Source: Gammaproteobacteria bacterium (GTDB lineage Bacteria > Pseudomonadota > Gammaproteobacteria > SZUA-21). Taken from it: DNA of 8,375 nucleotides. Location of the stretch: NCBI GenBank assembly GCA_027021095.1, contig JALUUZ010000420.1, positions 1 to 8,375 of the forward strand, read 5' to 3'. Positions within the stretch are counted from its first letter, which is position 1. Every line of letters starts with the position of its first letter. This document shows positions 1 through 6,216 of the stretch, piece by piece. Under the pieces are notes generated by a model that saw only the letters and a list, made by a program, of their open reading frames with translations, made no database searches and had not been told where the DNA came from. The position numbers and the translations under genes were made by a program.

Positions 1-495
1 ATACTCGGCATGGGTCGGCGTAAACGGGATGGCCAGCAGCTGCATCCCTGCCTGTTCCGGTGTATGGCCGGCCTTGTGATTGTTACAGCGTTTGCACGCG
101 GTCACGACATTGTTCCAGAAGTCGGTTCCACCCTGAGACAGAGGCCTGACATGGTCCCGCGAAAGGTCCCGCGAGTAAAACTGTTTGCCACAGTAAAGGC
201 ACATGTGTGCGTCGCGCTTGAACAGTGCAGGGTTGTTCAACGGCGGGACATAGTGTTGCCTGATTTTCATCAACCGCGTGTTCGAACCGCGGGTGGCAAT
301 GATCGAGTTCAGCTGGATCATGCTTTGTTTGCCAGTGATCGCATTGATACCGCCTCGTATCGTATACAAGGGGCTGCCGCAGTGGAACGCGACTTGTTCG
401 AGGTAGTACAATTTGACCGCTTCTTCATAACCAATCCACTCGAGCGGCATTCCCGAGGCATCGGTTCTCAATATCTGGTGTTGTGCGTCTAACAT
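1..495 (-). CDS. HNH endonuclease, partial at left edge
   Basis: Predicted metal-dependent nuclease of the HNH family; its 165 visible residues start at ATG 495-493 and no stop occurs before the window edge. Two zinc-knuckle CxxC pairs are present (C99/C102 in CLYCGK and C134/C137 in ACKRC). Between them lies the HNH core: SRDHVRP (D114-H115), GGTDFWNNVV (N128/N129), then NNHKAG (H140). This arrangement of CxxC, DHVxPxSxGG, WNNVV and CxxCN is standard for the family. The N-terminal part (about residues 1-90), containing LEWIGYEEAVKLY and NSIIATRG, resembles from memory a chromosomally encoded group of roughly 190-residue gammaproteobacterial HNH proteins, so perhaps 25-40 residues are missing. 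An in-frame TAA lies 9 bases before the ATG, which fixes the first possible Met. The SD before it is weak. The substrate is unknown; no toxin, phage or restriction partner is visible. Confidence 0.93.
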   Translation of the reverse strand, partial: MLDAQHQILRTDASGMPLEWIGYEEAVKLYYLEQVAFHCGSPLYTIRGGINAITGKQSMIQLNSIIATRGSNTRLMKIRQHYVPPLNNPALFKRDAHMCLYCGKQFYSRDLSRDHVRPLSQGGTDFWNNVVTACKRCNNHKAGHTPEQAGMQLLAIPFTPTHAEY

Positions 496-505
496 ACTGC
501 GTTAC

Positions 506-568
506 TCATCTACTGCTCGTATTGAAGAAACTCCGGATAACAAACTTACCTTGGCCTGTCTTTCTCAC
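506..568 (-). CDS. Possible 20-codon leader ORF upstream of the HNH gene
   Basis: A short GTG-started frame of 20 codons (peptide beginning MRKTGQGKF and ending NTSSR) ends at TGA 508-506, ten bases before the HNH start codon. It is preceded by a perfect AGGAGG (minus strand, 577-572), much stronger than anything directly before the HNH ATG. The spacing to the GTG is only 3 bases, shorter than usual. This may be a leader peptide coupled to HNH translation, or the AGGAGG may be chance. The peptide has no run of one amino acid that would suggest attenuation. Confidence 0.2.
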   Translation of the reverse strand: MRKTGQGKFVIRSFFNTSSR

Positions 569-667
569 TCCCCTCCTGTTGCGACGGCACAATAGTATGC
601 CCAATAGTACGTTCCGGTCAGGGTTCTTCCTTGGAGCCTGCCCCCGCGGCCTTGTTCAGACGGGGTT

Positions 668-712
668 TACCAGGCCGGGGCCTGCCGGGCCGCATCGTAC
701 CGGGCCGAATCA
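668..712. repeat. Three-copy imperfect 15-bp tandem repeat
   Basis: Copies begin at 668, 683 and 698 with cores TACCAGGCCG, TGCCGGGCCG and TACCGGGCCG; the last five bases of each unit diverge. A diverged relative (CAGACGGGG, 656-664) precedes them. The third copy forms the left arm of the dyad at 696-736. The stretch is clearly richer in G+C than the DNA on either side. Confidence 0.55.
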
Positions 713-736
713 CATTAGTGTGGTTCGCACGGTACG
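696..736. other. Imperfect dyad / stem-loop
   Basis: Bases 696-702 pair with 730-736 (7 bp) and 706-713 pair with 720-727 (8 bp, one G-T). A small internal loop separates the two stems (GGC opposite CA), and the apical loop is six bases (ATTAGT). Neither strand has a following T-tract, so this is not a classical terminator. It could be a protein-binding dyad, a REP-like element or a structured RNA; it lies about 200 bases upstream of the HNH start. Confidence 0.5.
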
Positions 737-1009
737 GGTGTCAGAAAAACCACCTCAATATAAGGAAATCCTGATAAATTTCTGATGGTTCTGTTAACAC
801 TACCATGTTATTTGTTTCGACTCCACAATTTCACAACGGTTCAAAGCCGTAAGAGGTGGCTGGATGGCTTCCCCTGTCATTGATGTTCTATGACGTAGAG
901 ATTGTGTCTTCGTTTTTCACTACAATTATAGTTATTATACAGACGAATTCATAGACACTGCACAGCCCGCATTTCTCACGACGACGCAGTGTACAGGGGT
1001 TGCGGCTGG

Positions 1010-2116
1010 TCAGCTGTCTTCGGATTTCAGGTTGCGGTAGCCACCGCCCTTCATACGCGAGACCACTGCGCTCGGCATCAGTTTGTCAGCGAACGCGCGC
1101 AGGGAGATCAGCATGGTTTCCGACGCGAAACCCGAGAAAAAGCCGAGTACCACCGATGTCGTGGTCGAGTTCGGCTCCAGGAAATAATAGACAGTGATTG
1201 CGAGCATCGGCGCGGAGATTACCTGCATCAGCTGGAAGACCATAAACTCACGTGCATCCTCACAGGAGATCTCGTCCGGTTGTGGTCGAAGCCCACCGTT
1301 GTCATTCAGGTACAGGTGTACCTGGCGCTGGTACTCGGGAACGCGGCGCGCCATGTTGACTGCGGCACCGATGATAGAGAACACCAGTACGTACAGCGGT
1401 ACGACCAGTCCACCGGAGATCTGCACGCGGTCGTTACGGTAGAGTTCCGGGTGCAAGCGGCGTTCACGCTTGATACACTGATCGGTAACGCAGTTGCCCG
1501 CGGGCTTGCGTTGCACGGTGCCGCCGATATTGATTACCCACTGGGTCTTTTCCTTTTTACAGTCCATCTCGCGTGGCACTTGGTCATCGTCACTCGTGGC
1601 CTTGATACAGGCTTTCATGATTCCCAGCGGCGAGGTGTGCATCTTTTCCTGTGAGGAATAAAACACAAACTTGTCGAAATAGAAGAACGGGACGATAGAG
1701 CCGATCAGCGCGACGATGGTAAACAGGTAGCAATAGATGACCATGCCATTCATCTTCACTGCATCGATACTGCCGGTAAACAGGTAGAGAAAGAAAACGA
1801 CCACCCCGGTCATCCCCAGCAGGAAAGCAGAGCCGTACTTCTCGTAATAGACGAGTGCAACCACCCCTGCCAAAAACAGCAATGCCCAAAGTATCAGCTG
1901 TACCGCCCGCAGTCCAGAAGACAGCCCGCTGACCCGGTTGCTGAGCTTGTGGTGCAATGACTGTCTCACTCCGCCGCTTCCCCGTGTGCTCGTGCTGCGT
2001 TGTCCGGGTTTGCTCCTGCCGGCCGTGCCCTTGCCAGGCAGTTTTCCTGCATCGGCAGGTGAGCCGCTTAGTATGCCATCGTCGATATCGTCAAAATCTT
2101 TGTCTTTTTCACTCAT
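1010..2116 (-). CDS. Polytopic inner-membrane protein with cysteine-bearing extracytoplasmic loop
   Basis: Function not recognised. With the start at ATG 2116 the product has 368 residues. An earlier in-frame ATG at 2146 would add ten (MDADVPGRIL); neither has a strong SD, and I prefer 2116 because GGCAG lies 7 bases before it and it gives a typical MSEKDKD start. The first ~65 residues are hydrophilic, acidic then Gly/Ser/Arg-rich and probably disordered and cytoplasmic. Hydrophobic segments fall at about residues 71-91, 96-116, 124-146, 235-255 and 292-312, with a further Gly-rich segment (about 321-336). If the N-terminus is cytoplasmic, the ~90-residue loop after the third helix lies outside; it carries four cysteines (C170, C186, C209, C214), suitable for two disulfides. 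The sixth segment holds FFSGFASE followed by an amphipathic LISLRAFADKL, a C-terminal pattern I recall from other uncharacterised bacterial membrane proteins. The gene lies about 140 bases downstream of the Sel1 gene on the same strand and could be cotranscribed. Confidence 0.85.
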   Translation of the reverse strand: MSEKDKDFDDIDDGILSGSPADAGKLPGKGTAGRSKPGQRSTSTRGSGGVRQSLHHKLSNRVSGLSSGLRAVQLILWALLFLAGVVALVYYEKYGSAFLLGMTGVVVFFLYLFTGSIDAVKMNGMVIYCYLFTIVALIGSIVPFFYFDKFVFYSSQEKMHTSPLGIMKACIKATSDDDQVPREMDCKKEKTQWVINIGGTVQRKPAGNCVTDQCIKRERRLHPELYRNDRVQISGGLVVPLYVLVFSIIGAAVNMARRVPEYQRQVHLYLNDNGGLRPQPDEISCEDAREFMVFQLMQVISAPMLAITVYYFLEPNSTTTSVVLGFFSGFASETMLISLRAFADKLMPSAVVSRMKGGGYRNLKSEDS

Positions 2117-2214
2117 AAGTATTCTGCCAGGTACATCGGCATCCATGGTGCTGTCTGAAGTCAGCGGTGGACAGGGTCGCGAAAATGCCGCGCAACCTGT
2201 AACTGTTCCCTATA

Positions 2215-2262
2215 AATAAGCGAAAATCATACCAGATCAACACCAGGAATTACACGCTTATT
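2215..2262. repeat. 8-bp perfect inverted repeat across the end of the Sel1 gene
   Basis: AATAAGCG (2215-2222) and CGCTTATT (2255-2262) are exact reverse complements separated by 32 bases. The right arm overlaps the stop codon of the Sel1-repeat gene. No T-tract follows on the minus strand, so termination is not supported. It sits where a promoter for the downstream 1010-2116 gene would be expected. A weak candidate there is TTGATC, 16 bases, TATTTA on the minus strand. Confidence 0.3.
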
Positions 2263-4510
2263 GGCCTGTCTGTTGCCGTGTGTTTTTCATGGGCTGAGAG
2301 CCGGTCAGACGGCTGAGCGCGATGTCTGCATGGAAATGGACTTGCTTTGAGGCTTTGGTATACCATTTGATGGCTTGCTTGATGTCTTTTTTTACGCCCC
2401 GTCCAAGCTCGTACAGGGTGGCCAGCTTGTACTGGGAGTACTTGTATCCCTTGTCTGCCGCCTTGCGGTACCACTTGATGGCTGCCTCGTAGTCCTGTTT
2501 CACGCCATGCCCGTTTTCCAGTATCAGGCCGTAATAGTACTGTGCCGGCACATGGTGCAGCTGGGCGGCCGAGTGAAACCATTTTGCTGCCTTGCGGTAG
2601 TCTCGGGGGACGCCGATTCCTTTATAGTAAAACAGGCCCAGGCGGTACTGTGCTTCCGGGTTGCTGTTGCCGAGCACTTTCTCGGCCCAGCCGAACTCCG
2701 GCTTGGAGTAGTTGTTGTCATTGCGGTGAAACTCGGTCTTGCTGAGTTCGGCCAGCGCGCCGGTGTTGTTTGGGTTGGTTGCTGCCTTCGTATACCAGCG
2801 AACCGCCATACGCAGATTGCGCCTGGTCCCGGTGCCGGTATGGTACATCCGGCCAAGCAGGAACTGGGCATAGCCGTTGTTTTGCGCGGCTGCCTTTTTG
2901 AGCCAATAGCGGCTTTTGCGGTAGTTTTTGGCCAGCCCGGTACCGTTCATATACAGGATAGCCAGCCCGGTCTGGGCCGACGAATCCCCTTGCCTGGCGG
3001 CACTGGAAAACAGCTCGACGGCACGCTTGTAATCCTTTTGTACGCCAAACCCGTTTTTGTACATCCAGCCCAGGTTGTACTGGGCTTCTGCCAGTTTCTG
3101 TTTTGCAGCTTTGCGATAGTAATAGATCGCCTTGCGGTTGTTTTTTTCAACCCCTTCACCCTTGAAGTAAAGCCAGCCCAACTGGTTCTGCGAAGTGGCG
3201 CTGCCGGCGAGCGCTGCTTTCCGCAGCCAGAAGACGGCTTTGGATGGGTCTTTTTCCACACCAAAACCATGCTGGTACATCCAGCCTATTTTAGCCTGTG
3301 AGGCGGTATGGTTCTGTCTGGCGGCCTGCAGGTACCAGTAAGCGGCCTGCTGGTGACTGACCGGTGTGTTGAGTATGCCGTAGAAATAGATCTGGCCAAG
3401 ACTGTACTGGGATGCCCGGTGACTGCGGCGGGCAGCCTGTGTATACCAGTGAATCGCACGACGGACGTTCTGCTCGACCCCTTTACCGTAACGGTAAGCC
3501 CAGCCCATGTAAGCCTGTGCATAGAGGTCCCCCTGCTTGGCGGCCTTGAGGATCCATGCAGCCGCCTTGGCGTCGTTTTTCGGCACTCCCCTGCCACTGC
3601 TGTACATCCAGCCCAGGCTGTATTGCGCCAGGGGCTCGCCCATTTGCGCCGCAACGCGGTAATAATAGACTGCCTTGCGGTCATTGCGTTTTACCCCGAG
3701 TCCGTCGGCGTAGAATACCCCTATGCGGTAAAAGGCATAACCGTTGTTTTGTTTTGCTGCCTTGCGATACCAGTACAAGGCCTTGTGATAGTCCTGGGTC
3801 GTGCCGAGACCGACTGAGTAAAGCCAGGCCAGGCTGTTTTGCGCATGGGCGTAGTTTTTGTGTGCCGCGGTACGGTAAAGCCTGAATGCCTTATGGTAAT
3901 TGCGTGTCACGCCTTTGCCCTGCTGGTACAGGTCACCGAGGTTCTTCATTGCCACAGAATCACCTTGTGCCGCGGCCTTCCTGTACCATTCATAGGCTTT
4001 TGCGTAGTTTTGTTTGACGCCACGCCCGAGTTCATACATGACACCAAGATTACCCTGCGATACCGCGTTGCCATGCCGTGCGGCCATACGGTACCAGTAG
4101 ATCGCTTTTTTGTAGTTCTTTTCTACCCCTTTGCCATGCTCATACAACACAGCCAGGTTATTTTGTGATGCCTGGTGTCCCTGCGCGGCGGCACGCATAT
4201 ACCAGACCGCTGCATTGGTGTAGTCGCCCATGCGTTCGGCATAGATGACTGCAAGGTTGTATTGGGCAATCACATGCCCCTGGTTCGCCAGCGGCAGGTA
4301 ATCATTGATCAGTGCTGTGTCAGTCTTGATGAAGGGCTCCGTGTTCAGAAAGTCGTGAACGCGGTGGCCGACAAGGTTGCTGAACGCGACGGCATGAGAG
4401 GGCAGGCACACACCGAGCGGGGAGGCAGCCGCCATCCAAGGCAGGCTGCAAACGAGCAGAATGATCTTTAAATTGATGGATGCTTTTCCTGTTATTGTTT
4501 TCATTGGCAT
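2258..4510 (-). CDS. Secreted Sel1-repeat (SLR) protein, about 18 repeats
   Basis: The 750-residue product has a Sec signal peptide: MPMKTITGK, then the hydrophobic stretch LKIILLVCSLPWMAAAS, with likely cleavage near residues 29-30. It is therefore exported to the periplasm or beyond. From residue 80 to 725 it is built almost entirely of Sel1-like repeats of 36 residues with the pattern AQxxLGxMYxxGxGVxxxxxKAxxWYrKAAxQGx. I count 18 units: the first is short (33), the ninth is 37 long and lacks the GxGV turn, and the fifteenth is badly degenerate. A ~25-residue basic tail follows. Sel1 repeats form alpha/alpha solenoids related to TPRs and usually bind other proteins; no catalytic domain is visible. 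In-frame ATGs at 4528, 4510 and 4504 are possible; 4510 has an AGGA five bases upstream and gives a good signal peptide. The Sel1-type lipoprotein lies upstream on the same strand, a polytopic membrane protein downstream. The binding partner is unknown. Confidence 0.95.
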   Translation of the reverse strand: MPMKTITGKASINLKIILLVCSLPWMAAASPLGVCLPSHAVAFSNLVGHRVHDFLNTEPFIKTDTALINDYLPLANQGHVIAQYNLAVIYAERMGDYTNAAVWYMRAAAQGHQASQNNLAVLYEHGKGVEKNYKKAIYWYRMAARHGNAVSQGNLGVMYELGRGVKQNYAKAYEWYRKAAAQGDSVAMKNLGDLYQQGKGVTRNYHKAFRLYRTAAHKNYAHAQNSLAWLYSVGLGTTQDYHKALYWYRKAAKQNNGYAFYRIGVFYADGLGVKRNDRKAVYYYRVAAQMGEPLAQYSLGWMYSSGRGVPKNDAKAAAWILKAAKQGDLYAQAYMGWAYRYGKGVEQNVRRAIHWYTQAARRSHRASQYSLGQIYFYGILNTPVSHQQAAYWYLQAARQNHTASQAKIGWMYQHGFGVEKDPSKAVFWLRKAALAGSATSQNQLGWLYFKGEGVEKNNRKAIYYYRKAAKQKLAEAQYNLGWMYKNGFGVQKDYKRAVELFSSAARQGDSSAQTGLAILYMNGTGLAKNYRKSRYWLKKAAAQNNGYAQFLLGRMYHTGTGTRRNLRMAVRWYTKAATNPNNTGALAELSKTEFHRNDNNYSKPEFGWAEKVLGNSNPEAQYRLGLFYYKGIGVPRDYRKAAKWFHSAAQLHHVPAQYYYGLILENGHGVKQDYEAAIKWYRKAADKGYKYSQYKLATLYELGRGVKKDIKQAIKWYTKASKQVHFHADIALSRLTGSQPMKNTRQQTGQ
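2336..4273 (-). repeat. Tandem Sel1 repeat array (about 108 bp per unit)
   Basis: The coding sequence of the 18 Sel1 units appears in the DNA as a diverged tandem repeat of about 108 bp. Recurrent words on the plus strand include GCCTTGCGGTA, CCAGCCCA and GTACAT. Units are well diverged, with no two near-identical neighbours, so the array looks old rather than recently expanded. Confidence 0.75.
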
Positions 4511-4515
4511 GAAAT

Positions 4516-4519
4516 TCCT
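4516..4519 (-). promoter_or_regulatory. Ribosome binding site deciding the Sel1 gene start
   Basis: AGGA on the minus strand lies 5 bases before ATG 4510-4508. The ATG at 4528 lies upstream of this site and has only a weak AGCAAG, while ATG 4504 is 11 bases away. This favours 4510 as the start. Confidence 0.5.
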
Positions 4520-4572
4520 GATATCCATAATCTTGCTGGTAACCTGAAAAATCGTTAGGTTATACAGAACAC

Positions 4573-4578
4573 ATTATA
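4573..4578 (-). promoter_or_regulatory. Candidate -10 box for the Sel1 gene
   Basis: A perfect TATAAT on the minus strand would give a transcript start near 4566 and a leader of roughly 55 bases. The hexamer 17 bases upstream (GCCAAT) is a poor -35, so the promoter, if real, may need an activator. Confidence 0.35.
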
Positions 4579-4802
4579 GACTTACATTATCAGACATTGG
4601 CGATCCAGTCATACATTCACTTCTCAAAGCCGGCGTATACTTGCAAAGTGCATGAATAGGTTCAGTTTTTACGTGGAAATAGGCATAAACACCGCCTTGT
4701 GGGGGCCGCGGTGCAAGAAACACGGTAAATTTTTCTTGATGCCGGGGACGGAATGTAAAGTTCAGGAAAGCAGTGAGTAGCCGAGCAGCAGCGCGGTGTT
4801 GC

Positions 4803-4841
4803 CGGGCAGTTTTCTGAGTAAGCGGATCAGGAATCTGCCCG
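4803..4841 (-). terminator. Stem-loop right after the lipoprotein stop, possible transcript end
   Basis: Bases 4803-4817 pair with 4827-4841 in 14 of 15 positions (one T-T mismatch, one G-T pair) around a 9-base loop. It starts 3 bases past the TGA of the lipoprotein gene. No U-tract follows on the minus strand, so it is not a canonical Rho-independent terminator. It may instead protect the 3' end or act with Rho. Confidence 0.4.
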
Positions 4842-4844
4842 TGC

Positions 4845-5459
4845 TCAGTTTTTCAGAATCTCAGGAGTTTCCTTGAGTTTTTCAGGGTGTTTCGCCAGCC
4901 ACGCCTGGGCCTGTTTTTCGATTTCTTTCAGCTTGGGGACGCCCAGTTCCTTGACCAGGTCGCTGATGACTGACTCGTTGCGAAAATCGCCCGGCACGGG
5001 GTCCGCGTCCGGTTTCTCATTCAGTGCATGGACCATCCCGTCTTTTTTGTAATAGCCGATATAAAACCAGAAATAGGCTTTCTCCGGATTCTTCAGTTTT
5101 TTGTCCCCGGAATAAATATCCGCCAGTTCGAGCAGGGCGCTGACATGGCCTTTTTCGGCGGCCTTTCGCAACCACTTCAGACTTTCTTCGGTCGTGATGT
5201 AATTCTGGTCTTTTTTATCCAGCAGGCGCGCCTCGGAAAACCAGTACATCGCAACCGGGTTGCCTTTTTCTGCATATTTTTTAAACACACCGATCGATTT
5301 AGACATCACTTCTTTTTCTATTGCTGTCTGGACTTCACCCATGTTGCTGATGTCGTCGATCGCCTTCCGCAGTTCCGCGGGCACCTGTTGCTCTCCACTA
5401 CAGCCGATCAGTGTGGTCAACAGAATGATGATATATAAGTACTTGAATTTAAAATGCAT
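4845..5459 (-). CDS. Small lipoprotein with Sel1-like repeats
   Basis: From ATG 5459 the product has 204 residues, beginning MHFKFKYLYIIILLTTLIGC. This is a short basic n-region, a hydrophobic core and a lipobox (LIGC, C20), followed by SGEQQ. The +2 residue is Ser, which in the standard Lol rule favours the outer membrane. After a linker comes a Sel1-like half unit (SIGVFKKYAEKGNPVAMYWFSEARLL, about residues 55-80) and a clearer unit (ESLKWLRKAAEKGHVSALLELADIYSG, about 92-118). A second half follows (PEKAYFWFYIGYY), then a Lys/Glu-rich helical tail. A longer version from ATG 5495 would add 12 residues (MCREKTTLDSKK) and put an unusually long, mixed-charge n-region before the signal; neither start has a good SD. 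It lies upstream of the large Sel1 gene on the same strand. It may be a companion of that gene; its binding partner is not evident. Confidence 0.88.
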   Translation of the reverse strand: MHFKFKYLYIIILLTTLIGCSGEQQVPAELRKAIDDISNMGEVQTAIEKEVMSKSIGVFKKYAEKGNPVAMYWFSEARLLDKKDQNYITTEESLKWLRKAAEKGHVSALLELADIYSGDKKLKNPEKAYFWFYIGYYKKDGMVHALNEKPDADPVPGDFRNESVISDLVKELGVPKLKEIEKQAQAWLAKHPEKLKETPEILKN

Positions 5460-5485
5460 TTTTTTGCTGTCAAGGGTGGTTTTTT

Positions 5486-5513
5486 CCCGGCACATGGTTC
5501 AGTCCGTGCCGGG
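5486..5513 (-). promoter_or_regulatory. Perfect 8-bp hairpin in the lipoprotein leader
   Basis: CCCGGCAC (5486-5493) and GTGCCGGG (5506-5513) are perfect reverse complements around a 12-base loop. It ends 26 bases before the preferred start at 5459 and contains the alternative ATG (5495-5493) at the loop-stem border. On the minus strand it is followed by A6, not T, so it is not an intrinsic terminator in that direction. In RNA it would be a strong GC-rich hairpin in the leader and could affect translation or transcript stability. Confidence 0.5.
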
Positions 5514-5585
5514 GTGACGCAAGTGTTTTTATGCCATTACCATTCTTACCTATAGCGCGGCCAGATTGCAACTTGAAATTTGCAC

Positions 5586-6014
5586 TCAATCGGCGCGCAT
5601 TCGCTGGTGCAGAAAGACCAACATCACAATGGCAAGCAGGTTGACCCCGACGATGGATTTTCCTGTCTTATATAAAGCGAAGCCGTAATAGGCGCCGTAT
5701 TCAAAGCCAAGCTTGAACGTGGGCCAGGTGACTTTCAGTGAAATACCCATGCCGGTGGACAGGTGGTAGCTGATCCAGGCCGAAGAAACAATCGGTATTT
5801 GTAACAGCAGCAACACCTTTGTCCAGAAAATTACCCGCCTGTTGTTTTCCAGCAGAAAAATTCCGGCAAAGACACAGCACAGGTAATAAACAAAGAAAAA
5901 CAGTGGGGTATTGACGATCGTCGTGGCTGGTGCCACTTTAAGTGCGCCAACGACCCCGCCGTAGATAAACAGGACCCCGATAAAGCGGAGAAACCAGTGT
6001 TGCCAATTCTGCAT
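5586..6014 (-). CDS. Small four-helix inner-membrane protein
   Basis: Function and family not recognised. The 142-residue product is very hydrophobic and aromatic, with predicted membrane segments at about residues 8-25, 37-55, 62-83 and 120-137. A hydrophilic stretch between the third and fourth (about 84-119, KVTWPTFKLGFEYGAYYGFALYKTGKS) may lie at the membrane surface. Both termini are short; the C-terminus ends in basic HQRMRAD. Two adjacent cysteines (C46, C47) sit inside the second helix. No SD is visible before the ATG. A -35/-10 pair lies upstream (6050-6078). The gene is about 130 bases upstream of the lipoprotein gene in the same direction, so they may share a transcript. Confidence 0.8.
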   Translation of the reverse strand: MQNWQHWFLRFIGVLFIYGGVVGALKVAPATTIVNTPLFFFVYYLCCVFAGIFLLENNRRVIFWTKVLLLLQIPIVSSAWISYHLSTGMGISLKVTWPTFKLGFEYGAYYGFALYKTGKSIVGVNLLAIVMLVFLHQRMRAD

Positions 6015-6049
6015 TTTCTATGAGTTTTTTGTTATCAAGTCGTGTCTAC

Positions 6050-6078
6050 ACTTTAAAGCGCTTACCACTAATTTACAA
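6050..6078 (-). promoter_or_regulatory. Candidate sigma-70 promoter for the four-helix membrane protein
   Basis: On the minus strand TTGTAA (6078-6073) and TAAAGT (6055-6050) are separated by 17 bases; each matches consensus at 4 of 6 positions. The start would be near 6043, giving a leader of about 30 bases. A promoter is expected here because the gene begins a minus-strand run divergent from the plus-strand pair. Confidence 0.4.
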
Positions 6079-6201
6079 GTGGGCAGTATTCGGATTTCCA
6101 GGTAAACTTTTACTTATCACGGTGTATTTATAAAGTACTCACATCGTTGGTTTTGAGATAGACTCTGGCATCATTCGCAACAAGGATTTGTTGACGCAAA
6201 C

Positions 6202-6207
6202 AAGGAG
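6202..6207 (+). promoter_or_regulatory. Ribosome binding site deciding the start of the secreted protein
   Basis: AAGGAG lies 9 bases before ATG 6217. An in-frame TTG at 6208 directly abuts it and so cannot use it, which rules in favour of 6217. Confidence 0.75.
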
Positions 6208-6216
6208 TTGACACTG

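Larger units (their letters stand above)
496..1009. other. Intergenic region of about 510 bp
   Basis: No convincing protein gene lies here apart from the doubtful leader ORF near 506-568. It holds a GC-rich imperfect 15-bp tandem repeat and dyad (668-736), an AT-rich stretch around 919-942 with a TATAAT on the minus strand (but no good -35), and a 7-bp inverted repeat ACACTGC/GCAGTGT (955-961 and 986-992, 24-base loop). The inverted repeat lies just past the stop of the 1010-2116 gene. It has no T-tract, so it would be at best a weak terminator. The region likely contains the HNH promoter, but I could not place one with confidence. Confidence 0.6.
4529..4844. other. Intergenic region of about 315 bp
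   Basis: No coding sequence seen. Besides the candidate -10 for the Sel1 gene it holds two inverted repeats. One is directly after the lipoprotein stop (4803-4841). The other is CACCGC/GCGGTG (4690-4695 and 4708-4713), followed on the minus strand by TTTATGCC; the second might be a weak terminator of the lipoprotein transcript. Confidence 0.55.

Noticed and set aside
1..495. HNH gene as evidence of a phage, intron or restriction system
   Set aside because: No phage, intron or methylase gene is seen nearby, and the N-terminal domain fits a stand-alone chromosomal HNH family.
483..785. Plus-strand frame of 100 codons
   Set aside because: It starts inside the HNH gene on the other strand, has no SD, uses GTG, and its Pro/Gly-rich part is just the 15-bp DNA repeat translated.
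989..1654. Plus-strand frame of 221 codons
   Set aside because: Antisense to the membrane-protein gene, whose hydrophobic segments and codon pattern are much more convincing.
2375..3301. Plus-strand frame of 308 codons, hydrophobic in places
   Set aside because: Antisense shadow of the Sel1 array; repetition of the same codons keeps the opposite frame open. Other plus-strand frames over 3308-4471 are the same effect.
5486..5513. Hairpin as an intrinsic terminator of an upstream transcript
   Set aside because: The flanking homopolymer is A on the minus strand and lies 5' of the stem on the plus strand, so neither direction has the needed U-tract after the stem.
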